Assembly: GCA_035578905.1 (NCBI GenBank)
Contig: JAQJVL010000002.1
Span: forward strand, 10,974,717-11,038,716
Source of the DNA: Stictocephala bisonia
Taxonomy: Eukaryota; Arthropoda; Insecta; Hemiptera; Membracidae
Reading direction: 5' to 3'
Length of the DNA: 64,000 nt
Positions 36,048 through 48,559 of this stretch are shown piece by piece. The notes below the pieces were generated by a model. That model was not told the origin of the DNA. It did no database searches and saw nothing but the letters and a program-made list of their open reading frames with translations. The translations under genes and the position numbers were made by a program. How positions within the stretch are numbered: the stretch's first letter is position 1; every line of letters starts with the position of its first letter.

Positions 36048-37254
36048 TTGTGCTCAGGGTGTTATTTCAACAGGTGTTGTGACTGTTTGGATCTGATATT
36101 GTTGGATAAATTGGGAAATGTTACCTTACACTCGAGGTTTTTTAGTAGCTATGGTTGTAGCCCTACACTGACTACTCCCGTCACTTCTTTCGTGACCCCA
36201 GCTACACCCGAGGACCAAGCGTCAACGATCTTCCGCCTCAAGAAAGAGATTGCCCGTTTCAAAGACGAAATGCGAAAAATCTTAGATCACACCATTGAAT
36301 CTGCATCCACGACGGACACCAGGGATAGCTCTGTACAATGCGACGCACTAACCCAGCCCAAAGCGAACACAATCTTGCCAGACGACGAATGTAGCGAGTT
36401 AATAACCAGTCTACGGACGACTGTAGAAGTGCTTGTGCAGAAAACAACTGCCTACAACTCGAATTACAAAACTGTGCGTGTAAAGAGTCAAATCAAGCAA
36501 GACAGGAAGTCAAAAAAATAAAAAAAATAAACTCGTGACACAAATTACTGCAAACCTGAGGCTTTGAAAAATTAAAATAAAATACCAAATAAATTCCAAC
36601 CAATGCCAGTTAAAAAGAGCAAAGCAATACAAATAGAAACAAAAGCCAAATAAATCATAAAACTTCCGTAAATCACCTGTCCAAGTTTACAACTCTAATA
36701 TCAAATCTATTCTCATAAAGGGTACAGTCACACTCGTCATGTCGCAAGATAGTGTGTCTGTACTATCCGTGGTGATCGGATTGGGCCCAGAATTTCGGTG
36801 AGCGGGATTTGTAAACATGACGCTCGGCTCCTTAACGTTGTTGACCTGTACAGAGCAGCAGTTCCACCAGCGCCTGGACCCGGACTCCACTATGGAGTGC
36901 TGATCGCCGGCTGGAACGACGTTGCCATCGGCGCACAGCGGAACATCTACCGCCACTTTGAGGATATTATCACTCCCCGTTCAGCCACCACTGAATTGGT
37001 GGTTGCAACCCTACCACACCGCCACGACGAGCACTGTACCTGACCCTGTCCATGAAGTACAGTGCCTTCATTGGTAAATGCTTTCATTGAGAAATTTGCT
37101 GCCCGACACAGCACCACGGTGCTGAACCTTTACAGGATGGACCGAAAGTATTTTACAACACACGGCCAATACATCTCGATGCGGGGCAAGCGGCTGCTGG
37201 CGGATATGGTGGTGAGGAGCCTTTCAACAGAGAGTCGACGGCCCATCCTCTGAA
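36048..37254 (+). pseudogene. Retroelement ORF1 relic with SGNH-esterase-like part
   Basis: Three broken frames read in order. 36048-36521 encodes a Ser/Thr/Pro-rich stretch and a charged coiled-coil-like segment (IFRLKKEIARFKDEM). 36840-37035 encodes LHYGVLIAGWNDVAIGAQ and ATLPHRHDE; the G-x-N-D arrangement and a conserved HRHD word recall SGNH hydrolases carried by ORF1 of some CR1/Jockey-like retroelements. 37062-37253 encodes an N-A-[YF]-I-E...AARH segment and HGQYISMRGKRLLADM, the histidine-containing end. Frameshifts separate the parts. Function in such elements is uncertain; RNA or lipid binding has been proposed. No adjacent RT is seen. Confidence 0.55.
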
Positions 37255-37489
37255 CACCTGCGATGAACCTCTCGCCGCCGCCTTCACCCGTCCCATTCAC
37301 GCTGCGCTACGTGGAACTCCCGGCCATCCCCCTACCCACGAAGATGTTCCATCTCCTTTGTTAACTGAGGCAAACATTGTAAATTCATAATGCAATGCTC
37401 CTAACAATGTCCCACAATACTCAGATATTGTGATGCGGTGTGGGTGGATTGAGTTAAAGGACCTAGAGGACATGAGAGTTTTAGTAGAA

Positions 37490-38290
37490 CCTGGAGGACT
37501 TTTCTTGATGTTGGCAAATTCTAAATATAACCTGCACGACACTTCAACCCCAGATCACAAGACACTTTAGACTCAACTCACGTGGCACACTATTCCTAAC
37601 CATTACGATATATCATCCCCCAATTGACAGCACCCCACCCCCAAGCCGAACTACACTTCACTTCCAACTCTCATGACACTTCACCCTCAACCCACAAAGA
37701 ACTTCACCTCAGCCTGCATCACACTTCAACCCCATAAACGAACGACAATTCACACAAAACTCACATGGCACACTATCCCTAACAAACACGTTATTTGATT
37801 CCCCCAATCGACAGGACTTCACTCCCAATCCACACGGCACTTTATACACGACACTTCACCTCCAACTCTCATGGAACTTCACCTCCAACCCACATGGCAC
37901 TCCATCCCTAATAATCTTTGTCATTCACTCCTACCCATACAACACCATGTCTAATCCATATGGCACTTCACCCTAAACCTACACGACACTTCATCTCCAA
38001 CTCAAATGGCACTCCTCCCCTAATCCTCACTGTAATTCACTCCTTTCCATAAAGCACTTCATATCTAATCCGTGTGGCACTTCATATCCAATTTACATGA
38101 CACTTCATACACAACTGTACAGTTTTTCTCATTTCACAACAATGGCACTTTACTTCCAAACTTCGTGACAATACGCCACTACTACTACTCTTACAGTACT
38201 TTTTCTCGACCTCAAACTGCATGCCGCATTAACCCACAACCAACACGCACTTCACCCGCAACCACAACAGCAATTAACCTCCTAACTTAC
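37490..38290 (+). repeat. Degenerate short tandem repeat, 'cacttcacctccaac' words
   Basis: Words close to 'cacttcacctccaacccaca' and 'tggcactt' recur at roughly 25-35 bp intervals, with many substitutions and length changes. It follows the ORF1 relic and may be that element's linker. One frame gives HGTL/LHLQLS-type repeats, but stops interrupt it. Confidence 0.7.
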
Positions 38291-38479
38291 ACACACTCTA
38301 GTTCTAAAAAAAACCTCTCCGAAACAACCAGACTCCTGTCATAGAACATTGTGATATTAAGTGGTTATCAAACAACAAAACTTATAAACAATCTACCTCC
38401 AAAATTGGTACTGTAACTTCAGGGATGAAATGTGCCTTTTATCCAAGAAAGACTTCTTGTGTTTAATTTAAGTAGGCCT

Positions 38480-38715
38480 ATATTTATTGTTATACAATTC
38501 TATGTTGAAGGAAAACATCAGCTGTTTTCTGGTGCTATCCAGGTACGGTCTAGAGACAACGCTCGCGTCGCTGCCACAACACTGCTGGCAACCCTCGGGG
38601 GTGCTCAATAAGGCGGAACTGTTTAATTGGGCTGTTATCTTTGTTGGTGTTCCCCTCCCTTCAGTCCCGCTAAACAATGGTCAATGGGTTACCCCTGCTC
38701 AGTATACGTGACGAT
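38480..38715. other. GC-richer open segment, unidentified
   Basis: An island of higher GC in AT-rich DNA, with an open frame on each strand (38487-38711 plus; 38468-38677 minus). No recognised motif. It could be a retroelement remnant or an uncalled exon. Confidence 0.3.
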
Positions 38716-39008
38716 GGGTACAATGTCAATTAAATGTAGTTTGTTTAGTTATCGTCCGCATAAATAAATATTAAAAGAAATTGCTTTGTGTAAATTCGCC
38801 TAAAATAAAGGTAGATTAAATTGAGAAAAGTTGTTGAATCATTACTTGTAAAATCGCTTTTTCAGAATAGTTGGTTATTCGACCCTTTTTAGGAAAAAAT
38901 ATTGAATTTACTTTTTGTCTAAAACACTAATTAAAAGAAAATTTAAATAATAAAATGTAACATACATTTTTACTAGTTAAAATTAAATATTATAATTACG
39001 CTGGATAA

Positions 39009-39009
<1 letters not shown>

Positions 39010-39073
<64 letters not shown>
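39010..39073. repeat. (TA)n microsatellite
   Basis: TA dinucleotides broken once by TG at 39057. Confidence 0.97.
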
Positions 39074-39566
39074 CTTTTTTTGTATCATTGTACTTTATAG
39101 ATGACTCACTAAACCCAGCCACGTATTGCTGTGGCTTAGTCTGATATTAACCATTGGTCGTTATTTTTACTTTAGTTGTTAGATAAATAAAGGCTGACTG
39201 TTTATTTCATTTTATCTGAAATAAAGTAACTTACAGTTGATTTCATAAATAAACAATCATCTGATCACAGTTATAAACTTACAGGATATTATTTGGTTAT
39301 TATACAATTATAAATCAGCTGCTTACAGGAGCACTTTTTCACCACTGACATTTATTTTAATTTGTATAATAATCTAGGCAGGATGGGAAAAGCTTGAAAT
39401 GCCCTATTCGCGTTTACAATTTTAAGAACTTAATATATAAAAACACTCTTTTACATAAATATAATATTGTATAAAAATATTCAAGTGAATCCTTTCACTA
39501 CTTTGCGAGTTTTATTGTAACAAACATACGGGAGTTTCAGTTTGATATATAGATGGATTTTTACCA

Positions 39567-39800
39567 TCTATACTGTTTACCCTTGCCTAGCTACGGGACT
39601 AACATATAAACAGTAATGTTTTAGTTTATTTATGGTAGTTTCGCGTCACTCCCTGCGCTCGTGAGGGAAGTTTTTGGTTTGCAGCGTCGCTGGGGAACTC
39701 TGCCTTTAGCCCCTTTGTGCAATTCGGCCTACGGCCTCGTCAAGACGCTGTTAGCCACATTTGTAGATCTAAGCTTGCGGCTTCGCCAGGACATTTAGAT
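39567..39800 (-). mobile_element. Helitron-like 3' end, reverse copy
   Basis: Bases 39567-39625 are the near reverse complement of the element end at about 1570-1628 ('actgtttaccc', 'gctacgggact', 'atataaacagtaatgtttta'). The following 39640-39790 has short GC hairpin-prone words ('ggcctacggcctcg', 'ttgcggcttcgcc') typical of such dispersed elements. Confidence 0.5.
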
Positions 39801-40897
39801 TGTATCACAATGAATTTTGGTTTTGGGGGCAACAGTTTTTAGTTGATTTTTTTACAGCATATAATAAATTAAATAACCCCATAAGAATAATATTGAAAAT
39901 TTAAAGGCAAGTGGGGTGGAGCCCTAGAGTCGGATGTGAATACAACATGTTAATTTTGATGTGTCACCTAATGCAAAAAAAGACTATTTCAGTAACCTCT
40001 TTATCGCCAGGAAATAAAATACAATATATGTTTATATAAACAAATACAAATAAGTTACAGACAAATGTATACTACATGTTTCAAATTGTCCTTTCATTTG
40101 TTTTGATAGTAAGCAATTCAAACTAAAATTCCTCGGTTAGTTTTACAAAATTTTTCAATTTCCTCGTAATTTATTTTTTCATTTTTATTTCCTGAAGAAA
40201 AGTCTACGAAAATTAGGTAACTTAAAAAAAGATGAATGAAATTTGTCAAGCTGTTGTAAAGTGATGGAATGACAACGAATTTCAAGTACTTATCTTTATA
40301 TATTAAGATTATTAAATGTTATTTCTAGTCGAAGACACAAATTAAAACAAAAAAATAAAATAAGTTGAAAATAAAGTTTGTTTATAACACAGATTATGTA
40401 ATTTTATCTATGATAGTTTTCAAGGTATCAGAGAACGACACCAATAAGTTGTGTTGTTATTTTATTCCTGATCGTTCAGCATTGACTGAGGCTAAGTGAA
40501 CGGCAAGATAAGCTTCCTGATTTGAATGTTAAGCATCGATGTTTCAAACAATCGTTACAGTAATGTTATTTTGAACCGTTAGTTTTATAAAAATTAAATT
40601 ATTTTATTATTTTCACTTTGGAGGTTTGTTTTCTGACCTTCCGTTTTATCCTTCTTGGCCTTATGATTTTCTTCAACTTTAATTTTAACTTTTCAATTTT
40701 CAACTTTATAAGAGACCTTTCTTTGCGAATGTTTGCATCATTCTGATTAACTAGGAAATTAATAATTTTAAATCAATATTGAAATCTTGTTTTTACATAG
40801 AAGTCAGTCCAATTCGTATTTTAAATCTTCTGTATCCAGATAAAAAAAAAAACATAATAATTCCTAGTTTTATATTAATGATTTATAACTATATTGT

Positions 40898-41005
40898 TTG
40901 TAGTTCATTGGGTTAGTGGTTCATTGGGTTTGTAGTTCATTGGGTTTGTAGTTCATTGGGTTAGTGTTTCATTGGGTTTATGGTTCATTGGGTTTGTGGT
41001 CTATA
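40898..41005 (+). repeat. 16-18 bp minisatellite, about 6 copies
   Basis: The word 'ttcattgggtttgtag' and variants (ttagtgg, ttagtgt, ttatgg) repeat six to seven times. Confidence 0.93.
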
Positions 41006-41579
41006 TTCGATCAAATTTTGCTTATATAATGGTGGGTTATTAATAAAAATATAATAATAATTTTCAAATCCTTGTCAAGATAATTTTTAGTACATTTTCT
41101 TTTTCTCGTTTGGTGATCGTTTTTGTCCGTCATCACAACAAAAACTATTTAAGATACTCAATTTTTAAATTGTTTGCTTCCATTTTAAATGTTACTTTAT
41201 TCAGTTAGTTTAACAAGTTTGTAAACTGAACTGAAGCAGGAGAAAAAAATTTGAACGACATTTTCAATAGCGTAACACTATTCAAAGGGATCGCCTTATA
41301 TTACAAAAAGTTGTGTACTAACTCATATTTTTATTGATAGAATTAAAATAACTCAAGGAAGAATACGTTTCTTGCCTGTGTTGGGAAGAACGGTTAGAGA
41401 CTGGTGGCTTTGTGAGGAATTCTTCGCTTGGAAAATATGGCCATACAAAAATCTAGAATGTTAAAGTCTTTCAATGGTTTTTAACAATATAATTTTTCCC
41501 ACAGTTCAAAAATTGCTATCGTGCAATCTCATGCAACATCATCCGCACGTTATCTCATGTTGTGTGTTCCGTTATAATT

Positions 41580-41800
41580 GTCTCACTTGGGGTAGAACCC
41601 AGATCTAGGACACGGAACGGAACACGCGTGTACGCTCAGCTGTTTTAAAACCCGCGGTTCCGGCAAGTATTGATCCGGTGCCCTCCAGCCGACCAATCAC
41701 AGCTCAGCTGCCCTCCTCGCAGCCAATCCTGGGCCTTAAAGCCGATGGATTGTTTGCCGCTTGCTGCACTTTGCCCGGAAATAATTTTTACATGTCTGCT
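41580..41800. promoter_or_regulatory. CpG/CCAAT-containing GC island, promoter candidate
   Basis: A GC-rich, apparently single-copy patch with two CCAAT words on the + strand ('gaccaatcac' near 41692 and 'agccaatcctg' near 41722), several CpGs and GC-box-like 'cccgcgg'. It lies about 11-13 kb upstream of the ChAT exons in the same orientation as a possible start region. No transcript evidence is available from sequence. Confidence 0.25.
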
Positions 41801-42049
41801 CAGCCCAGAATCCAATTAATGGATTTTATCTGTACGTAATCGGTTTATATTTAATAATCGTATTTAGTATAATGAAGAGCTTTGTTTAACACGATCCAAA
41901 ACTTAAAAAATATAACAGTAAGAAAGTTAGATCGAGACTGATGTTTTTTTAAGGATACAGCTATAATAATAACTCACCAAATACAATCAATACGAATATT
42001 ACAATTATATTTGTGTTTGTACTATGTTTTTTTTTTCATTACCACCACA

Positions 42050-42192
42050 CGTAAATAGTAGGGTGGGTGGGTCATTACCATTGCACTGTAGGGGTGGGCG
42101 TGTGAATTACTAATACCGCCTATGTGTGGGTCATTACCACTATATGTGTACGGGTGGTGGAATCACTTAAACCCAAATGGTTTAAGTGATTC
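42050..42192. repeat. Minisatellite relative plus perfect 14-bp hairpin
   Basis: 42050-42160 has 'gggtgggtgggtcattaccat'-type words (the reverse complement style of the 36-bp minisatellite). It ends in an inverted repeat: gaatcacttaaacc (42160-42173), a five-base loop, then ggtttaagtgattc (42179-42192), with all 14 pairs matching. Confidence 0.85.
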
Positions 42193-44089
42193 GTCATTGG
42201 GCCTAGATTTTCCTAAAAGCTCGATAATTCATGAGTTATATCACTCTGGTCTGAGAAATCGATTACCATAATATTTTGAACACATTGTAATAAATATTTG
42301 TTGTATGGTGTTCACGTCTATTTTTATTTTCAGTACAAATGTTTTCCATGAAACAATATTTGAACCTGAGGTTGTCATTCAAACAATCTCCAACCAATGT
42401 TATCTTAAAATTGTTATTCTTTCATCACTATTTCAGATTTTATTACTATACATATATATGTATAAATATTTTTAATATAACAATAATCAAGTAGCTTATT
42501 GTTATTATATTCCAGTATAAAAAATGGTAAAATATTTGACAAATTAACAAGAGACTACCAATCATCTCAATAAAAGCTATTGCATTTTTTTTTGTATTTG
42601 AACACATGCCATAAAATAGAAAAAGGTGTCATTAACATTTATACTATTTCATATCAATAAATGTATGAGCCCTCTTGTCATAAAAAAAAAAAAAAAATAC
42701 AACTTGGGATCAAAGCTCATGAAACCAGTGAGTAAAATAGAAGACACAGCATAAAAACGAGAAGCATATTTCCTTGTTATAAAATCAGTAACGCTATCAC
42801 TGTGCTTTATATCAAAATATCTAAAAATAATAAAATAGAAAACTACCAAAAAGTTACTAAATTGATACACTTTTATTAGTAATCACGTCCTAAAAAAAAT
42901 GTTTTAAGAAATAAGATCTTCAATATACAATCAACCAGGCCCTTTATAATACTGTAAGATCACAAATAAGGGAATATCGAATAAGTTGAACTGCATTTTT
43001 TAAAACAATATTTGCAATAGATCAACCGATCAGCACAAAACAATAAATAAAAAAAAACACACAAATGTAACAATAAAAGATATTATTCCTAATTAAAACT
43101 GCTAAATTTAAATGTTGCATAAATAAAAGTCTGTATTTAAATCCAAGACTTCTGAATGTAATAATAACTATTCTTATAAAGCTGACTAGCTGCTTACTTC
43201 GCTTGTTGGGGGCTACGCCCCCAAAATCCCCTTACTACGCCTCATCATCGTGAGGGACCTCAGCATACGGCCTCGCAGAGGAATTTCTTCAAGGGGACTC
43301 TGCTATAGTATAAAGCCTCACTATGGAGCTCGTCCTGCGGTGTCGTGGAAACAATTTACCAAAATTACCTATTCTAAAATTATTACAATTTAAACTATGT
43401 AATAACAAAGTATTTTTTGCCACTTTTTATTCTTTATATAGCAATTTGTTATTTTAATATACTTTGGAAGAGTGGTTCTATGTCTTAAATTATTCACAAT
43501 TTTAATTACACCTAAAAATAAGTTTATGAAATTGTTTTTAATAGCCATACTTAGAGCCATTATGACGCAAAATCCATGCGATGTAAACGCGTTATGGAAT
43601 ATAATTTTTCTCAAATGTGAACAATAGCCTGAAGTGTTACTAGTGCTATGCACTTTAGGCGGTAGCGTGTAGAGAGTCCGCACTAGAAAATAGTTTAGGC
43701 CATCTTTTTATTCATATGTTATTCAGGATACGATAGCTTTCATACATTTCTATGAATAATAATTTTTATTGTAAATCTTGCTCAAATGAGTTTTAATACA
43801 TTCCATTTTGATTATTGTTTACCAACTGTTAGAAAGACAGCCATTTCAAATATTTCCAATTTGTTTCAGCCTCTCATTTGTAACTTTTTTTAATAATATG
43901 TAAAAAAATTATATAAATAAATTCACCATTGACTTTCCTTGTTATCAGTTAGTCAATTCAGTTTAATCAAGCTATGTAGGCAACGAGGAAATGCATAAAG
44001 GTCAAGGCTGCATGGGTAATAACTTGCAGTTAATACATGTCCAATATTTATGACTGGAAATCTTAATATATTATAATCATCACGAAATG
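42193..44089. other. Unassigned AT-rich sequence
   Basis: A right-arm fragment of the palindromic MITE is at 42235-42330. Bases 43183-43350 contain 'actagctgc', the hairpin 'gggggctacgccccc' (43207-43221) and further GC words, resembling the end of a Helitron-like or SINE-like element. No gene is seen. Confidence 0.45.
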
Positions 44090-44580
44090 TCCGTAACCAC
44101 AGAACAGGTTTTGATAAAATTTAGTGGGAAATTAGCTGTTGCATCATAGAGAAACACTGAGAAAGGATTTTACGAAATTTATTTCCTAAGGGGAATAAAC
44201 AACCCTCAACGTTTCCTTCTTTTTCATAAGAGTAACATTGACATTATTTTAATATAGTAAATTATTTCAAACAGCTGATAAAAAACACAGAAACATGACA
44301 CAACAGATTGGCTATTTTGGTTTCCATTGCGAAAAGTTTAAGGTCATTACTAACACGACACGATTGCTCTTTTTTTGAATCTCTCTAAGGTAGAATTATA
44401 TGATTTTCTACTATATAGAGGGGTTTTAGTATTTAATAATTTGTTATATAATATAATGGCAGCAGGCTTACCTTTTACATTGATGTGATAATTTAGAGAG
44501 AACCACGGAGGAAAGGGTAAGCAAGCGTAGAGGACCACTCCGTAGTGAAGCAATAGCTGTCGGCTAGTAAATTAAATTAA
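44090..44580 (+). repeat. Dispersed repeat, copy 2 (pair with 12820-13265)
   Basis: Same order of blocks as 12820-13265, ending 'ccgtagtgaagcaa...gtcggctagtaaa' against 'ccgtagcgaagcaa...gtccggccagtaaa'. Confidence 0.65.
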
Positions 44581-45828
44581 ACAAATATTTAATTTAAATA
44601 TCCTCACAAAATCGTATACAAGCCCTTAATTACATCTAGATATAATGTATTTTCCAAATAGAAACTGATAATATCCATTAAATGCGAAATTCGTCCCCTA
44701 TTATAAAATTATGTATATTCAGTTTGTACTGTTTTTCTCATTTTTTTTTTCTTAAGAGCCACTATTTAACCTGACAAATGACCAGTTGGTCAGATGCGTA
44801 GATTGAGGTGGAAGGGTGAACTGGTGTCGGATGTATCAGCTTATCTGAATCCGCAGCACAAAAGTGGTTACTTCCTGACAATACTCAAGAGACCCTCCCC
44901 CCAACCCCCGGCACATTCCCCGCCATCCTCAGACATAAAGACAAAAACCAACAAAGAGGGAATCAGGAACAGTAAAGCCTTTGTAGTACTCACCCACCAG
45001 TGTTACTGATGTGTTCAAGCAGATTCGGTTCTTTTGTTAGATTCGAGAACGTTTATTACAGAGACTTGAACCTCAGAGTACTCTTTTTTTATGCTAATGG
45101 CAGTTTTTAGTATACAAAATTTCTACAGTACAAACAGTACAAAATGGAATATTTAAAATAATCTACCTGTTTATGAACTCATGGACTTCTGCATTGGAAA
45201 CACAAGTTCTGAGCACTCGGCTAGAAAAGGCCCAATTGAAATGTTTTACTCAATTTTAAATTTATTAATGAAACTGAAACTATTTTATTCTAGATATGTT
45301 ATATTTATTATTAAGTTCTATTTATTTATAATGCCCTTCAAATATTACACAAATGTTAGTATTATATGCATATGTAAATAAAAGATAAGAAAATAAATTA
45401 CATGACTGGTAACTAACGGTTACGTTACTCGATGTGCTAATATCACACAGAATAAAAAACAGAGATCGCTTTCCTATGGTCGCGCTGAACATCTCACTGG
45501 CTGTTATAACTAGATTACAACTTATGTACATCTTTATAAGTCTGCATTAATAATTAATATGTCTATCCCTGACGATTTGGGGGAATAGGGGAGGGACTGA
45601 CAAGGTGCTAGACCTGCCAACGTATGGCAAACTGGATAAACATTTATTGACACTAACTCGACATGTATTCACTAACGACACTATTGGATGCGACCACTGT
45701 TTCTTACTTATCTGTGCTTACTTGGCATTACTGAGCAAACTGTGTCTATCTGCGCGGTTCTTTTGGGCCTATTCATGGATTATTATTACATATTAACATT
45801 AGATGTGTTTATGGTAACACACTCCAAC
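44581..45828. other. Unassigned sequence
   Basis: Mostly AT-rich. Bases 44790-45005 are GC-richer with one open + frame (71 codons, Pro/Ser/Lys-rich) and no recognised motif. Confidence 0.35.
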
Positions 45829-46065
45829 ATACGCAGTGCTATGGAGCTAGTGTGAGGCTAGCGCTCCAAGTAGCCAGCCAGCTTAACTGCACCACATAAC
45901 CGTTGTATTGCACTGTATCTTGCAAAGAAATGGAATAATAACGAAAGAAAAAGTGCCATGACAGATTATTGATCATCAGTCATTTGACATTTACTAATCT
46001 CAGCTATGGGTGTAAACAGTGCAGAGAAACGTAATGTTGCTGGCTGGCCACTAGGATCACTAGCG
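45829..46065 (+). repeat. Dispersed repeat, copy 2 (pair with 11165-11400)
   Basis: Shares 'gctatggagctagtg', 'gctagcgctccaagtagcca', 'ccgttgtatt' and 'gtaaacagtgcagagaaac' with copy 1. Confidence 0.75.
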
Positions 46066-46234
46066 TCGTGCTTGTACACAATTTATAACGGTTGTCGTGA
46101 CTGAATGTTGTTAGACTGTGATGGTACCTTTACTTAAAAAATAAAATATCTGCGGTGCTGTGTCATAAAATAACTTACCTCACTTGATTTTGCATTTAGG
46201 TTGTATTGATTAACGTATTATACTTGTTTATACA

Positions 46235-46372
46235 GTAGTGCAGTTTTGTAGTCCAGCTACTTGGGGACAAAGTGTTTGGGAGATTGTAGGCGATTGGTTC
46301 CATGTTCGGTCCTCTTAATACCGACACGGTGCCCGCTCAATGGTTGCCATCGACGTGGACACTACTGGAACT
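46235..46372 (+). repeat. Dispersed 450-bp repeat, 5' fragment
   Basis: Contains 'gtagtgcagt', 'ccagctact', 'ggacaaagtgt', 'gagattgtaggcgat', 'ctcttaataccgacacggtg' and 'gacgtggacactactgga'. It is cut off 10 bp before the TIR element at 46382. Confidence 0.8.
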
Positions 46373-46381
46373 AAATAAATA

Positions 46382-46836
46382 GGGTGGAAAAAATATGTAA
46401 ACGCTTTTACAACAACGTTATTTTTATCCATAGAAAATTTGATAATTGATTTTTATTTAACTAATTGTGTTCCATGAAGTATCATTTTTGATCAGAATAA
46501 TTTACTTGAAACTGTTAAATAGTGAATGATATTGTTTAAATTAGTTACTTTGAAATTCGAATGACCACTACTCTGGAAAGGATAAACCTTTCGAAGTCCG
46601 GTTTGCGGCAATTAATTTCCCTCGAATAGACCTTTCATTTGATACAAAACTGGACCTAGGATTACAATGAAAATTTTCTTACAACTCCTCGTGGGCCATC
46701 CCCCAGAAAAGAAGAAATGTCGCTAATTGCGTCAAGAAGTGTGTTCCTTGTAACCATTATTATGTACAATATTTCACTTTTACAAGTGAAGTCATACAAC
46801 ACTTGTGAAAGCGTTTCCATATTTTGTTCCACCCGG
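46382..46836. mobile_element. Mariner-like non-autonomous TIR element
   Basis: The left end 'gggtggaaaaaatatgtaaa' and the reverse complement of the right end 'gggtggaacaaaatatggaa' continue as inverted repeats for about 38 bp ('cgctttyacaa'). TA dinucleotides flank both sides (46380-46381 and 46837-46838), as expected for Tc1/mariner-type insertion. The interior has no transposase frame. Confidence 0.8.
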
Positions 46837-47245
46837 TATAAAAACACTTTTGTATCTAAATGCAATGATGAGTAAATCTTTTAAGTAATCCATTCAATAC
46901 TTATTTTTTACTTGATAGATGTTTCTGTTAGTACTTTTTATCTGTTTTTTAATTAATTTAAGCGTTCTTGTTTTTATATAATATATTTCACTTTTATTAT
47001 TCTTTATTGGCACTGTCTGGTGGTAATCAATTACACGTAACTATTCGTACATAATCCATACAAATTTATTCTTTACCAAACTAGAATTTTTGTTTTATTT
47101 TTCACCAAACAACCACACCGATTTCTATCGCTTATTTTACACAAGCATATACTTTAATCAATTACATTTACCTGAATAGTTCTAAAAAATATTTCATGAC
47201 CTAACTATCGTGACTTCTAAGCCAACAAACCTACGAAAAATTAAG

Positions 47246-47315
47246 CCCCTTGCTAGTCTAGTGGTTAGCACTTCTGCTTCATATGCAGAGGGTCACGGGT
47301 TCAAATCTCAAGAGG
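47246..47315 (+). tRNA. tRNA-like sequence (Met CAT), probably pseudogene
   Basis: It has a D-arm with box A (TAGTCTAGTGG), a perfect five-pair anticodon stem TCTGC/GCAGA around TTCATAT (anticodon CAT at 47280-47282) and a T-loop GGTTCAAAT. CCCCTTG pairs with CAAGAGG as an acceptor stem with one mismatch. The 3' half of the T-stem is too short, and TCCA follows. That suggests a retroposed tRNA or SINE head, not a working gene. Confidence 0.4.
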
Positions 47316-47459
47316 TCCACTTAAAATTGCCTTGATGGGTTTGGACCGTTGTCCCTCAACAACGTTTGTCCTGGCAGTACAAAATGCTTTTGGCGTTGAC
47401 AGACTAAAAAAAGTAGTCCGTATTAGTACAGACAACAGATGCTAGTTTCTCAGCAGTTT

Positions 47460-47965
47460 ATTACAGCCCCCATATTAAGCTCTAAAAGAATCAAAACTTT
47501 GAAAATTACCACTTTGTTTCTCAAATATGTTTTTTAACATAGCTCAAAAACTAGTCAAGTTAGAGACATACGGTTTTTACTAAGATATTTTAAATTGTAA
47601 TTCACATATTTCTTAAAATTTTAATCGCTGGAGCCTATTTTAAGAAATTTTAATTTTTTAATTAAAATTTTAAAAAACTTAAATTTAAAAAAGTGAAAAA
47701 CTGTCTGGAAATATTGGCTCTAGACAGTTTTTTTTAAATACACCTACATACCAAATTTCATAAAAATGTATCTACCCGTTTAGTCTCAAGTGAAGTGCAC
47801 ATACACACAGACACACATATGAACAGACAACAAACATTTGTTTCGAAAAAAATACTTTTTTGGGCTCAGGGGACCCTAAAATGGATTTTTAGACAACCTT
47901 GTGAATAAAAGTTTTTTTTACAATCACAATACTTTCTCTATGCTAACGCATTTAGCAGAAAGTAA
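47460..47965 (-). repeat. Dispersed 500-bp repeat, copy 3
   Basis: Reverse-oriented: 'aaaactttgaaaattaccac', 'aaaactagtcaagttagaga', 'acacctacataccaaatttc', 'ggggaccctaaaat' and the end 'actttctctatgctaacgca' plus 'agaaagta'. Very close to copy 2. Confidence 0.85.
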
Positions 47966-48510
47966 AAAAACCAACATCCAGTTAATTAATAACCCAATGA
48001 CAAATGAAAAGCCGATATTTATCACCTGATTTGTTTGACTGTGATATAGATCGAACTGATACCCTTCGATTTATGAATATGGGCCTAAACCAACTATTTT
48101 ACTGAAAAATTAGATAAATGTAACAACCAGATAGTTTCCTCAAGCTCACACAATACAAGTCAATACTGGTTTGCCTTGTTAAAAAAAATCATAGATGTGG
48201 GTGGTGTATTGCTAAATATAAAAGATATGATTTTTAGTACAATTTGTATAGTGTTTTTCTATAAAATATTTCAAAACTAACTTTAGAATTGAAGTTTTAG
48301 TCTCTTTAGACCTAAAAGGGCATACATTACTATTTAGTTAAAATGTTACTTTAAATTTGTTTTCATCAGTGTAATTTCAATTGGGCTCAAATATGGGATT
48401 ATTTTTTTTATTTTAAAAAGTAAATAGACTGGTAAAGTTAATTCAATTAAAATATATCACTATAAATAATTTAAAATGTTCAACAAAATGCTTTATGAAA
48501 TAAATGGTTT

Positions 48511-48513
<3 letters not shown>

Positions 48514-48555
<42 letters not shown>
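48514..48555. repeat. (TA)n microsatellite
   Basis: About 21 TA dinucleotides, with a second short run at 48560-48570. Confidence 0.96.

Positions 48556-48559
<4 letters not shown>

Noticed and set aside
43390..43683. 97-codon minus-strand frame
   Set aside because: AT-rich composition, no motif or splice context.
47246..47315. Functional tRNA-Met gene
   Set aside because: The T-stem is defective and a CCA-like tail is encoded; kept only as a tRNA-like pseudogene.
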